Source of the DNA: Rubrobacter sp.
GTDB taxonomy: Bacteria > Actinomycetota > Rubrobacteria > Rubrobacterales > Rubrobacteraceae
NCBI GenBank assembly: GCA_013695475.1
Contig: JACDAJ010000003.1
Coordinates: forward strand, 1 to 39,078
DNA: 39,078 nucleotides
Direction: 5' to 3'
Both the position numbers and the translations under genes were made by a program. The notes beneath the pieces are model-generated. The model was not told the DNA's origin. It saw only the letters and a list, made by a program, of their open reading frames with translations, and did not search any database. Every line of letters starts with the position of its first letter. Positions within the stretch are counted from its first letter, which is position 1. Of the stretch, positions 24,358-32,569 are shown one piece after another.

Positions 24358-24363
24358 ATTATA
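24358..24363 (-). promoter_or_regulatory. -10 box of the small secreted protein gene
   Basis: A perfect TATAAT on the minus strand lies about 66 bases before the TTG start, in the only A+T-rich part of this gap. A -35 element at 17 bases is not convincing. Confidence 0.55.
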
Positions 24364-24405
24364 AACCAACGCGGCCGCCGCAGCCACAAGCTCCCCGGCG
24401 CCTCC

Positions 24406-24435
24406 GGTTTCCGGGAACGGCAATTATCGGAAACC
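24406..24435 (-). terminator. hairpin overlapping the stop of the RibD-like gene
   Basis: GGTTTCCG (24406-24413) pairs with CGGAAACC (24428-24435) across a 14-base loop that contains the TAA stop. It has no T-run. It could be a weak end point for the long minus-strand transcript. Confidence 0.35.
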
Positions 24436-25197
24436 CGCGGGCAGGAGGTACCGGAGGAAGACCTCCGGGGCTGTTTGGGATCCCGAGCTGGCCTTTTCCA
24501 TGTGGATGGAGAGGAGTTCCGCCTCGGGGAAGCTCGAGAGCTCCTCTCCGGAGAGGATGCCGATTGATTCCCCGCCGATCAGCTTCGGGGAGACGGTGAG
24601 GAAGATCTCCGACACGAGACTCCCGGAGACGAGGCTGTGGTTGAGAACCGAGCCTCCCTCCAAGAGTATCGAGCCTATTCCATACTCCTCCTTGAGCCTC
24701 TCCAAGCCATCGCGCAAGCCGGTCGCCCCGCAGGAACCCTCGCCGCAGGCGACAATGATTCCGTATCCTTCCAGGATATCCCGCCTTCTTCGCGGCGAGT
24801 CCTCGCTCGTGAGTATTATGGTTCTTTCCTTCTCGGCGTGTAGGAGGTTCCGGATCGGGAGGTCGAGGGTTCTCGAGGCGAGGATGGCGAAGGGCTCGGG
24901 GGTTCTCAGGCCTTCGGAGGTGAGGGACACCCTCTCAGCCCGGAGGGTTCCGGCGCCGACCATGACGGCGTCGGCCTTCGAGCGGAGTGTCCTCATGGCC
25001 TCCCTGTCCACAGGGCTTCCGATAGACCCGGACTTCCCTCCGGCGGAGACCTTCCCGTCCAGCGAGGACACCATGTTCATCGCCACGAACGGGAGCGACG
25101 GGTCTCCGGGGTGGGATCCGGGGAAAAGGACGTCGGCGTGGATCCCGGCCACCTCGCGGGCGGGCGGGGGGTGGATCCTCGTGAATGTCGTGGTCAT
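24424..25197 (-). CDS. stand-alone RibD C-terminal (DHFR-like) reductase
   Basis: The protein has 257 residues from ATG 25197; upstream in-frame sequence overlaps hflX. The RibD_C fold is shown by FVAMNMVSSLDGKVS, SKADAVMVGAGTLRAE and ILLEGGSVLNHSLV..GSLVSEIFLTVSPKLIGG. In riboflavin synthesis this domain reduces the ribosylamino-pyrimidine with NADPH. The deaminase half of RibD is absent and no other rib gene is nearby, so it may be an unlinked riboflavin reductase or a pteridine-type reductase of other function. It lies 38 bases after hflX and is the last gene of the minus-strand block. Confidence 0.85.
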   Translation of the reverse strand: MTTTFTRIHPPPAREVAGIHADVLFPGSHPGDPSLPFVAMNMVSSLDGKVSAGGKSGSIGSPVDREAMRTLRSKADAVMVGAGTLRAERVSLTSEGLRTPEPFAILASRTLDLPIRNLLHAEKERTIILTSEDSPRRRRDILEGYGIIVACGEGSCGATGLRDGLERLKEEYGIGSILLEGGSVLNHSLVSGSLVSEIFLTVSPKLIGGESIGILSGEELSSFPEAELLSIHMEKASSGSQTAPEVFLRYLLPAGFR

Positions 25198-25235
25198 GAA
25201 TTCCAAGATTCCGTGGCAAGGCCCTCGGCGGCCCC

Positions 25236-26537
25236 TCAGCGAGCCACTTTGTATCGGGCGTATGAATGGACGGAGGCGGCGGGGAGGCTCACGTCCATGA
25301 GGACGCCGTCCTCCCTGTCCTCGGAGGCGTGTATCTCCGCCATCCCGTACAGCCTCGCCGCGTCCTCGTAGCTCGCGTGAGGGATGAGAACCTCCATCCT
25401 CTCCCTCGCAGCGGAAATCTCCCCGTGTATCGCGTCGAGGAGCAGGGCACACCCATAGTCTCGCTCGTCGAGCGCGCTCATCAAGACGGGCCCGCCATAC
25501 CTCGATGAAAGCCTCCCCGCCTCCGCGTCGGATATGAGGTCCACCTTGTTGAAGGCGAGTATTATGGGTTTCCCGGTCTCGGAGGCGGCTCCGTCCGAGA
25601 TCGGCTCGTTGAGGGTGTCCTTGACGGTTTCGACCTCCTCGTCGAAGGTCGGGCTGGAGGCGTCGGCACAGAGGACGAGGACATCGGCGTCGGAGGCGGC
25701 CTCGAGGGTGGACGCGAAGGACTCGACTAGCTGGGTGGGGAGCTTCCTTATGAAGCCGACCGTGTCCGTGAGCGTGAAGTCCGGGGTGAAGCCCGAGGAG
25801 GCGCCGCTGGGGGAGCCGCCCTCGACGCGCCTCGTGGTCGTCTCGAGGGTTTCGAAGAGGCGGTCCTCTGTGGAGCGCCCGGCTCCGGCGAGGCGGTTCA
25901 GGATGGTGGTCTTCCCGGCATTCGTGTACCCGACGAGCGCGACCTTGGGGACGGCGGACTCCCGGAGCCTCGCCCGGCGGACGCCCCGGGCGGAGCGCTC
26001 GTCTGAGAGCCTGGAGCGGAGCTTCTCCATGCGGGCGCGGATCTCGCGCCTGTCGTACTCGAGCTGCTGCTCACCCGGCCCCCTCACAGCCGCCCCGCCC
26101 CCGCTCCCGAGGCCGCCCCCGAGCCTCTCGAGGTGCCTCCACATCCCCCTCACGCGGGGGAGGAGGTACTCCATCTCCGCCAGCTCGACCTGGAGCTTGC
26201 TCGGCGCGTCCCTCGCGTGGGCCTCGAAGATCCGGATTATAAGCTCCGTCCGGTCAACGACCGCCACACCCGCGTCCCGCTCAAGGACCCTCGCCTCGGA
26301 GGCGGTCAACTCGTCGTCCGCGACCACGAAGCCCGCCCCGAGCGACTCGACCATCCCCCGGAGCTCCTCCCGCTTGCCGCCCCCGAGATACCCAGAAGGG
26401 TCGCGCCTCCCCTGCTCCATGCAGCCACGGACCTCGAGCCCGAGAGTTTCAGACAGGCGGCGCAGCTCGCCCATGTGCCTCGACTCCCCCGCCCCGCAGA
26501 GGACGACCTTCCCGACAACCCGGCTCAAAGATTCCAT
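25236..26537 (-). CDS. hflX: GTPase HflX
   Basis: The protein has 433 residues. The N-terminal nucleotide-binding domain and helical linker (GPGEQQLEYDRREI) lead to the GTPase domain with GYTNAGKTT, the switch II motif DTVGFIRKLP, and NKVD. HflX splits stalled or stress-inactivated ribosomes. The ATG overlaps the miaA stop as TGATG, so the pair is coupled. A TATAAT sequence in the last codons of miaA may also give separate transcription. The usual LFATLD switch I segment is LFETLE, a conservative change. Confidence 0.95.
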   Translation of the reverse strand: MESLSRVVGKVVLCGAGESRHMGELRRLSETLGLEVRGCMEQGRRDPSGYLGGGKREELRGMVESLGAGFVVADDELTASEARVLERDAGVAVVDRTELIIRIFEAHARDAPSKLQVELAEMEYLLPRVRGMWRHLERLGGGLGSGGGAAVRGPGEQQLEYDRREIRARMEKLRSRLSDERSARGVRRARLRESAVPKVALVGYTNAGKTTILNRLAGAGRSTEDRLFETLETTTRRVEGGSPSGASSGFTPDFTLTDTVGFIRKLPTQLVESFASTLEAASDADVLVLCADASSPTFDEEVETVKDTLNEPISDGAASETGKPIILAFNKVDLISDAEAGRLSSRYGGPVLMSALDERDYGCALLLDAIHGEISAARERMEVLIPHASYEDAARLYGMAEIHASEDREDGVLMDVSLPAASVHSYARYKVAR

Positions 26538-27391
26538 CAGCCGATTATACCATGCATAGTATTTATAGCATTTATGCCCTTCCCGGCCTCGGAGGGGTCG
26601 AGGACGGAGACGCGGGCGCGGCCCCGGAGGGTTCCGGCGAGCTTGTCGAACCACCGGATCTGGCGCTTCGCGAGCCTCCGCGTCCTTATGTTCATCCTCT
26701 CCTCGGCCTCTCCCCGGGACGTCGCGCCCCGGACGACGGAGAGGAGCTCCCGGACGCCGATGGAGTCGAGGACGGATTTGTTGACGGCCTCGACTCCATC
26801 GGCCATCCCCGAGAGAGCCTCCGCCTCTTCCATGCCGAAAGAGGAGATGCGCCGGGAGCGGCTCCGGATGCGGTCCTCGAGGAAGGCGATGTCCGGCCTC
26901 ATATAAACCATCTCGGTCTCGTGGACGAGATCGCCGCCCCATATGGAGCCTCGGTCGTCGCCGCCGACTGAAAGCTCGAGTTCCTTCGCCCGGGACGCCC
27001 TCCTCGGATTCGGCGCGCCCTCCGAGAGGGCGCGGGCCACCTCCCTCGCCCTCACAGGCACGCTCGGGGCGAGCGGGATGTCGAGGAGGATCGCATTCAG
27101 GTACATCCCCGTCCCCGCGTCGAGGACGAAAGGGATTTCCAGATTCCGGGAGCCTTCCTCGATGTCACGGCGAAGCTCGCGATGCACGGCGTCGCGGTGG
27201 TCGGCCACCGACCATCCGCCGGTGACGGAGACGATGCCGGAGAGCCTCGCGGGCCGACCCCTCGCCTGGTTCGTTATGACGGGGACCTCCCGATAAACCT
27301 GCATGGAGTCAACGAGGATCGCATGCGTCGAAAGCGCCTCGGAGAACTCGTCGGCGATCGCGCTCTTCCCGCCCGCCGTCGGCCCGCACAC
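26537..27391 (-). CDS. miaA: tRNA dimethylallyltransferase (start uncertain)
   Basis: It adds a dimethylallyl group to A37 of tRNAs reading U-first codons, making the substrate for MiaB. The P-loop is CGPTAGGKSA, followed by VDSMQVYREVPVITNQ, DAGTGMYLNAIL and the C-terminal tRNA-binding region TRRLAKRQIRWFDKL. GTG 27391 gives 284 residues but begins inside the first beta strand (IAVCGPTA), leaving the P-loop at residue 3. No ATG, GTG or TTG occurs in frame between it and the miaB stop at 27535. The next in-frame start (GTG 27643) lies 109 bases inside miaB. A GGGGAGG sits 12 bases before 27391. The true start may be a rare codon in 27392-27534. Confidence 0.9.
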   Translation of the reverse strand: MCGPTAGGKSAIADEFSEALSTHAILVDSMQVYREVPVITNQARGRPARLSGIVSVTGGWSVADHRDAVHRELRRDIEEGSRNLEIPFVLDAGTGMYLNAILLDIPLAPSVPVRAREVARALSEGAPNPRRASRAKELELSVGGDDRGSIWGGDLVHETEMVYMRPDIAFLEDRIRSRSRRISSFGMEEAEALSGMADGVEAVNKSVLDSIGVRELLSVVRGATSRGEAEERMNIRTRRLAKRQIRWFDKLAGTLRGRARVSVLDPSEAGKGINAINTMHGIIG

Positions 27392-27534
27392 GGCGATGCA
27401 CCGCCTCCCCGGCGATGGCGGCGAGGATGGGGGGCGAGTCGAGGACCGGATATGAATCCGGGCGGCGCCCGGAGGAGCCTCCAGGCTGGCCTCCGGTCCG
27501 CGGGCGCCGGATCCACTGTGGCCAGGCTGGTTGA

Positions 27535-28911
27535 TTATCGCCGCCTCCCCCCCGGAGGCTCGCCGCCGGGGTCGGCGTAGAGCGCGTGGGGGCCGGCGGA
27601 GGTGATGCGCGCCCGGACATAATCTCCCGGCTCCGCGCCGCACGAGATTTCATGCGCGAGGCGCACGGAGTGGCCGCCCCACGTCTCGCCTATCGCGCCG
27701 CCGGAGTCAGAGAGGCCGCGCCGGATGTATATGTCCTCGCTCGAGCCGACCCTCCGCTGGTTCGCCTCGAAGCCGTTCCTCTCGACGGCCCGGAGGATCT
27801 GGAGGAACCGACGCTGGACCACGTCGTCCGGGACGCGCCCCCCCATCCCCGCCGCCTCCGTGCCGCCCCTCGGTGAGAATTTGAAGATGTACGCCGAGTC
27901 GAACGCGCAATCCTCGACAAGCTCGAGGGTCCGCTCGTGGTCGTCGTCCGTCTCTCCGGGGTGGCCGACTATGATGTCCGTGCTGAGCGTGCCGCCCGGG
28001 ACGGCCTCCCGGAAAACCTCGATCTTCCTCCGGTACCGCTCCGCCTTGTACCCCCGGTGCATGGCCTTCAGCATCCGGTCGGAGCCGGACTGGACCGGCA
28101 GGTGGAGCCTCCCCACTACCGTGTCCCGCCCGCCCATCGCCCACAGCGTCCGGTCCTCCATGTTCGAAGGGTGGCTCGTCGTGAACCACACCCTCGGAGC
28201 GGCCTTGGACACCCTTTCGAGGAGGTCGCAGAATTTCATCCCGCCGTGCCTCCATGCGTCCACGGTCTGCCCAAGGAGCGTTATATACTTCGTCCCGCCC
28301 GCGACGAGCCTCTCGACCTCGGCCACGATGCTCTCCATCGGGCGGCACGCCATCCGACCCCGGATCGTCGGAACGATGCAGTAGCTGCACTGGTAGTTGC
28401 ATCCCGTCATTATCGTAACAAACGCCGAGTCGCCCTCCTCCATGCCCGGGAGATCCGGCGTATACGTCTCCTCCATGCCCGGCAACCCCACGAACTCCGC
28501 CAATTCATACGTATTATGCGTTCCCAGGACGAGATCGACACCGAACGTCTTTTCGAGGCTCGTCGCCTCCTCCGCCGCTCCGACGCAGCCCGTGAGCGCG
28601 ACCTTCTTGACGCGGCCCTCTTTCTTGAGGCGGCTTAACTCGCCGAGGTGGCCCTTCACCCGGTCCACGGCGTTCTCGCGGACGTAGCATGTGTTGAGAA
28701 CCACGAGGTCGGCCTCCTCGTAGGTTTGGACCTCGGCGTATCCGGCGTCCGTGACCATGCGCCGCATCCGATCCGAGTCGTGGACGTTCATCTGGCACCC
28801 GAACGTCCGTATGCACGCCGTCTTCCCCGCGCCCGGCGAAGCCGGGGGTTTGGCGGGCTTCCTCGTCAGGGCGACGGGGGCTTTGGAATTTGCGGGATCA
28901 CTCATATTCAT
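27535..28911 (-). CDS. miaB: tRNA-2-methylthio-N6-dimethylallyladenosine synthase
   Basis: The protein has 458 residues. It is a radical-SAM methylthiotransferase acting on the MiaA product at tRNA A37. The N-terminal cluster cysteines are C39 (FGCQMN), C75 and C109, and the radical SAM triad is C171, C175 and C178 (GCNYQCSYC). A C-terminal TRAM domain follows. Between residues 143 and 160 the peptide LPGMEE is duplicated, from a 15-bp direct repeat CTCCTCCATGCCCGG in the plus strand (about 28437-28485), adding a small local insertion. The ATG overlaps the preceding ATPase gene by 14 bases. Confidence 0.96.
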   Translation of the reverse strand: MNMSDPANSKAPVALTRKPAKPPASPGAGKTACIRTFGCQMNVHDSDRMRRMVTDAGYAEVQTYEEADLVVLNTCYVRENAVDRVKGHLGELSRLKKEGRVKKVALTGCVGAAEEATSLEKTFGVDLVLGTHNTYELAEFVGLPGMEETYTPDLPGMEEGDSAFVTIMTGCNYQCSYCIVPTIRGRMACRPMESIVAEVERLVAGGTKYITLLGQTVDAWRHGGMKFCDLLERVSKAAPRVWFTTSHPSNMEDRTLWAMGGRDTVVGRLHLPVQSGSDRMLKAMHRGYKAERYRRKIEVFREAVPGGTLSTDIIVGHPGETDDDHERTLELVEDCAFDSAYIFKFSPRGGTEAAGMGGRVPDDVVQRRFLQILRAVERNGFEANQRRVGSSEDIYIRRGLSDSGGAIGETWGGHSVRLAHEISCGAEPGDYVRARITSAGPHALYADPGGEPPGGRRR

Positions 28912-29854
28912 CCTCCGGCTCGTGTACGCGGGCTGTGATGCGGACCTCTCCGGGCCGCGTCTCGAACTTTATATCAAAGACCTCCATATAGCTCGCCCCC
29001 GCCTCCCGCCGGAGTACCCTCGCCAACTCTTCCCTCGCATCCCCCCCGATGTGAAGGGAAGGCCCGCCCGGAACCCCCGAACCTCCGGCCGCCCCGCCCG
29101 CCGGAAGAGTCCGAGGTCGGGGCGGAGCGGCTCCGACCCTCCCCGATTCCTCAACCTCTCCCCGGACCACTCTCCCCACCGTCTTCGATGAAAGCTCCAA
29201 ACCGAGGCTCTCCGCGAAAGCCGACGCGCCGCCCCTTTCCCTCTTTCGTATTATGTGGTTATTCAGCAAAGAGGCGAGGATCCGGGCGGGGGCCGCGTAG
29301 AAGACGTCGACATCGGGGTTTCGGCGGGCGAAGGCGGCTGTGGTGGCGAGGAGGTTCGACTTCGAGCTTCGGGTTTCGGACTGGAGGGACCTCTCGGGGA
29401 CGGAGCGGGTGTCGAAGACGGCCCGGACGGAGGTCGGGGAGGCCGGGCGGGCGAGCCTCGCCTCGACAGCGGCCCTCTTTATGTGGTGGAGGGCGAGGCC
29501 CGCCCCGCGCGGCGGCGGCTCCGCGCTCTTCGCGCTCTTCGCGTTGTTCGAGTCCGGCCTCGGGTCGAGGTGGCGCGTCGTGACGCCCGGCTCGAAGATG
29601 AGGTCGGCGTACGCCTCGGGGACGCCGCGCCCGTCGTCAATGACCGCGAGGGAGCGGTATCTGCGGGAGCGGAGCGCGGATGCGACGAATATTCTCGAGG
29701 CTCCGGCGTCGCGGGCGTTCCGGAGAAGCTCGAGGAGCGCGTCCTCGACCGTGGATATGGAGGAGGGGGCGCGGCGGGGGGCCTCGGCGCCCGAGAGGCG
29801 GGCGAATCCGGATCCGAGGTCGCGGTACGGGCCGTCGGTCACGAGAAACACCAT
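28898..29854 (-). CDS. GHKL (HATPase) family ATP-binding protein of unknown role
   Basis: The protein has 318 residues. The N box ELLRNARDAGA (E42, N46, D49), G1 box IDDGRGVP (72-79), GVTTR (90-94) and G2-like RGAGLALHHI (116-125) define a GHKL ATPase fold. The remaining roughly 190 residues match nothing I recognise, and no histidine-kinase dimerisation domain is present. A 9-bp tandem repeat (29522-29548) encodes NAKSAKSAE in the ATP lid. MutL, also a GHKL protein, is often a neighbour of miaA/miaB in other bacteria, but the typical MutL GFRGEAL motif is absent. It overlaps both the small membrane protein gene (16 bases) and miaB, so all are probably co-translated. Confidence 0.75.
   Translation of the reverse strand: MVFLVTDGPYRDLGSGFARLSGAEAPRRAPSSISTVEDALLELLRNARDAGASRIFVASALRSRRYRSLAVIDDGRGVPEAYADLIFEPGVTTRHLDPRPDSNNAKSAKSAEPPPRGAGLALHHIKRAAVEARLARPASPTSVRAVFDTRSVPERSLQSETRSSKSNLLATTAAFARRNPDVDVFYAAPARILASLLNNHIIRKRERGGASAFAESLGLELSSKTVGRVVRGEVEESGRVGAAPPRPRTLPAGGAAGGSGVPGGPSLHIGGDAREELARVLRREAGASYMEVFDIKFETRPGEVRITARVHEPEDEYE
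29522..29548 (-). repeat. 9-bp tandem repeat within the GHKL ATPase gene
   Basis: Three units of CGCGCTCTT on the plus strand, the third with two mismatches. In frame, so the encoded lid gains repeated AKS tripeptides. Confidence 0.8.
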
Positions 29855-30186
29855 CCGAGGAAACTGTATACGCCAATGGAGAGCGCCGCCGCGGAGACGA
29901 CGGAATAGAGGGGCATCGGGCAGATCCACTCGCCGCGGGCGGCCTCCGAGATGGGATTGTCCCGCCAATCCTTGAGGAGAACACCGGAGGAGGCCATGAT
30001 CACGCCGAGGATAGTGCCATCCCACGCGCTCGCAAGCAGCCACACCGCGAACAAGCCGACCGTCGCCCACAGTATCCTCGACAAAGCGAACAACCACACG
30101 AAGCGCGCCCCTATTTCTTCGCCGCGGCTCCGACGGGCGGGGCTCCGGACGGGCTTTGCAGGGCGGCGGTCGGAGCCGAGCGGCAT
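29839..30186 (-). CDS. small membrane protein
   Basis: The protein has up to 115 residues with two or three hydrophobic helices (about residues 30-52, 54-68 and 93-112). The basic N-terminus (RRPAKPVRSPARRSR) may face the cytoplasm, or translation may begin at a GTG near residue 29. I recognise no family. It sits 43 bases after rny and overlaps the GHKL gene, which suggests a shared transcript and possibly a partner role for the ATPase at the membrane (inference). Confidence 0.6.
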   Translation of the reverse strand: MPLGSDRRPAKPVRSPARRSRGEEIGARFVWLFALSRILWATVGLFAVWLLASAWDGTILGVIMASSGVLLKDWRDNPISEAARGEWICPMPLYSVVSAAALSIGVYSFLGWCFS

Positions 30187-30229
30187 GCCTTTTCACGGCG
30201 CGCGCCGAAAAGCCCCCGGCTCCCGGCGG

Positions 30230-31777
30230 TCATTTCGCCACCTCGCTCACGCGGCTTTCGCGGATGACGGTCACTTTGATCTGTCCGGGGTATTCGAGGT
30301 CGGCCTCGATCTGCTTCGAGATGTCGAAGGCGAGCTTGGCGGCGATGCGGTCGTCCACCTCCGACGGCTGGACCATGACCCGCACCTCGCGCCCCGCCTG
30401 TATCGCGTACGCCTTGTCCACGCCCCGATGCCCCGTCGCGATGTCCTCCAGGTTGCGGAGCCGCTCGAGGTAAATGTCCGTCGTCTCGCGCCTCGCGCCC
30501 GGCCTCGCGGCGGAGACGGCGTCGGCGGTAGCCACGATGATGTCCTCGACGGTCTCCATCTCGACCTCGTGGTGGTGCGCGGATATGGCCCGCACGACGT
30601 CGTCGGGCTCGCCGCTCTTTTTGGCGAAGCGACCGCCGATGAGGGCGTGGGTGCCTTCCACCTCGTGGTCTATGGCCTTCCCGACGTCGTGGAGGAGGGC
30701 GCCGCGGCGGGAGAGCTTCACGTTCGCGCCGAGCTCCTGCGCCATCATGCCCGCGATGTTCGCCACCTCGACGGAGTGGGCGAGGACGTTCTGCCCGTAC
30801 GACGTGCGGTATTTCAGCGCGCCGAGGAGGCGGTGGAGGTCGCCGTGCATGTTGCCGGATATCTTCGCGTCGAAGAGCGCCTGGCGGCCGGCGGCCTTCA
30901 TCTCCTTCTCGACCTCCTTGCGGGCTTTGGCGACGATCTGCTCGATGCGCCCCGGATGTATCCTCCCGTCCTGGACGAGCCTCTCCATGGAAACCCTCGC
31001 GACCTCGCGGCGCACCGGGTCGAAGCACGAGATTACGACCGTCTCGGGCGTGTCGTCAATGATCACGTCCACCCCCGTCGCCGCCTCGAAGGCTCGGATG
31101 TTCCGCCCCTCGCGGCCGATGATGCGTCCTTTAAGGTCGTCCGAAGGGAGATCCACAGCCTTAACCGTGGACTCCGAGGTTAGGTCGGAGGCGACGCGCT
31201 CCATGGTTGTCATCAGGATCCTGCGCGACTCCACGTCGGCGGTCTCCTCGGCCTCCAGCGTCTTGTCGCGGACCATCCGCCCGAGACGGTCGTCGAGCTC
31301 GACCTCGAGGCCGCCGAGGAGGCGTGCCTCCGCGTCGGCGCGGGTGAGGCCGGATATCTCCTCGAGGGCCTTTGTTTGCTCCGACTCGCGCGACTTGAGG
31401 CCGTCCTCCCTCTCGGAGAGCCTGTCCTCGGACTCCGAGAGTCGGCGGCGGCGCTCGTCGAGCTCGCCCTCGCGGCGGTCGAGGGCCGTGTCCCGATTGT
31501 CGAGGCGCTCCTCGACGCGCGATATCTCCGCCCGCCGCGACCTCGCCTCGGCCTCCGCCTCGTCCTTGACTTTCATCGCCGCCTCCTTCGAGGCGAGGTC
31601 GGACTCCCGGCGGACGGCCTCGGCCTGGCGGTTCGCGTCGGCGAGGATCGAGTCCGCGTCGGAGCGCGACTCGGCGAGGCTGCTCGCGGTTCGGGATCTG
31701 CAGATTAAATATCCGGCCGCCGCGCCGACGCCGAGTCCGGCGGCCAGCGCGACAACGGCCAAAAGCAATGCGCTCAC
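30230..31777 (-). CDS. rny: ribonuclease Y
   Basis: The protein has 515 residues, the normal RNase Y length, from GTG 31777 with GGAGG seven bases upstream. Domains in order are an N-terminal membrane helix (LLLAVVALAAGLGVGAAAGYLI), a long charged coiled coil (to about residue 180), a KH domain (GRIIGREGRNIRAFE), and an HD domain with LLHDVGKAIDHE and the C-terminal YAIQAGREVRVMV. It initiates mRNA decay at the membrane. Together with RNase J in the same window, it gives a Firmicutes-like decay pair. The longer open frame upstream is not supported. Confidence 0.96.
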   Translation of the reverse strand: MSALLLAVVALAAGLGVGAAAGYLICRSRTASSLAESRSDADSILADANRQAEAVRRESDLASKEAAMKVKDEAEAEARSRRAEISRVEERLDNRDTALDRREGELDERRRRLSESEDRLSEREDGLKSRESEQTKALEEISGLTRADAEARLLGGLEVELDDRLGRMVRDKTLEAEETADVESRRILMTTMERVASDLTSESTVKAVDLPSDDLKGRIIGREGRNIRAFEAATGVDVIIDDTPETVVISCFDPVRREVARVSMERLVQDGRIHPGRIEQIVAKARKEVEKEMKAAGRQALFDAKISGNMHGDLHRLLGALKYRTSYGQNVLAHSVEVANIAGMMAQELGANVKLSRRGALLHDVGKAIDHEVEGTHALIGGRFAKKSGEPDDVVRAISAHHHEVEMETVEDIIVATADAVSAARPGARRETTDIYLERLRNLEDIATGHRGVDKAYAIQAGREVRVMVQPSEVDDRIAAKLAFDISKQIEADLEYPGQIKVTVIRESRVSEVAK

Positions 31778-31909
31778 AAGTTTTCCTCCAGCGTTCCCGC
31801 CGCGGGCCGCTGCCAGCCGGCGGACGGGTCGAAATATGTCATCGGCCGACCGCTCGTGCGCGCTTGCCCGCCTCACGGCGTCCGCCCTTCGGCAGTCGCC
31901 TTTCGGCGT

Positions 31910-32512
31910 TTATCGGTACTCCCGCGCTATCTCCGCGCAGACTTCCATGGAGTATCCCCGGCGCGTCAAGAAGCCGTAGACCCGGCGCGACTCCGCGTCG
32001 GACCTCTCCCCGGTATTATAACGCCGCGACGCCGCCCCGCGAGCGTCCTCGTTCTCCGACCTCCCGCCGAACTCCTCCTCGACCGCGGACTCCGCCTCCT
32101 CCTCTCCCACCCCGGCCCGGCGAAGCTCCGCCGAAACCCGCCGAGGCCCGTATTTGCGGGACTTTTCCCTCGCCACGGCCCGGGCGAACTCCCCGTCGTC
32201 GAGATACTCGAGTTCGAAGAGACGGGCCACCACGCCCTCGACGGCCTCCTCGACATGCCCGAACCTCCGGAGCCTGTCGCGCACCTCCTTCTCCGAGCGG
32301 GGCCGATAGCCGAGGAGGTTGAGCGCGCGGCTCATCGCGAGCGCCCTCTCCCCCTCGACGCGGACGCGCTCGAGTTCGCCCTCCGAGAACTCCGCCCCCT
32401 CGAAGACGCCCAGCTCGGACGCGGCGTTCTTGTCGAGCTCCGCCCAGAATTCGCCGTCCACCCACACGCGGGACTTCCCGCGCCCCCCACGTACCCCCGT
32501 TATCTCCGGCAT
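31910..32512 (-). CDS. recX: regulatory protein RecX
   Basis: The protein has 200 residues made of three-helix repeats typical of RecX (ALNLLGYRPRSEKEVRDRL, ARLFELEYLDDGEFA, VYGFLTRRGYS). RecX restrains RecA filaments. It lies 57 bases after recA with GGGAGG about 11 bases before its ATG. The 132-base gap to rny holds a CGCC-GAAA-GGCG tetraloop hairpin and no gene. Confidence 0.92.
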   Translation of the reverse strand: MPEITGVRGGRGKSRVWVDGEFWAELDKNAASELGVFEGAEFSEGELERVRVEGERALAMSRALNLLGYRPRSEKEVRDRLRRFGHVEEAVEGVVARLFELEYLDDGEFARAVAREKSRKYGPRRVSAELRRAGVGEEEAESAVEEEFGGRSENEDARGAASRRYNTGERSDAESRRVYGFLTRRGYSMEVCAEIAREYR

Positions 32513-32569
32513 GCGGCCCGGAACCTCCCAATCGGAGAATGCGGCGAATGGCGGGCGGAGACTCGGCGG

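Noticed and set aside
24120-24389. Minus-strand frame overlapping the small secreted protein gene
   Set aside because: Its start lies upstream of the TATAAT box, and the signal-peptide-like frame (23857-24291) has a better start context.
28898-29854. MutL assignment for the GHKL protein
   Set aside because: It shares the GHKL fold and a miaA/miaB neighbourhood, but lacks the MutL GFRGEAL segment and has an unrelated C-terminal half.
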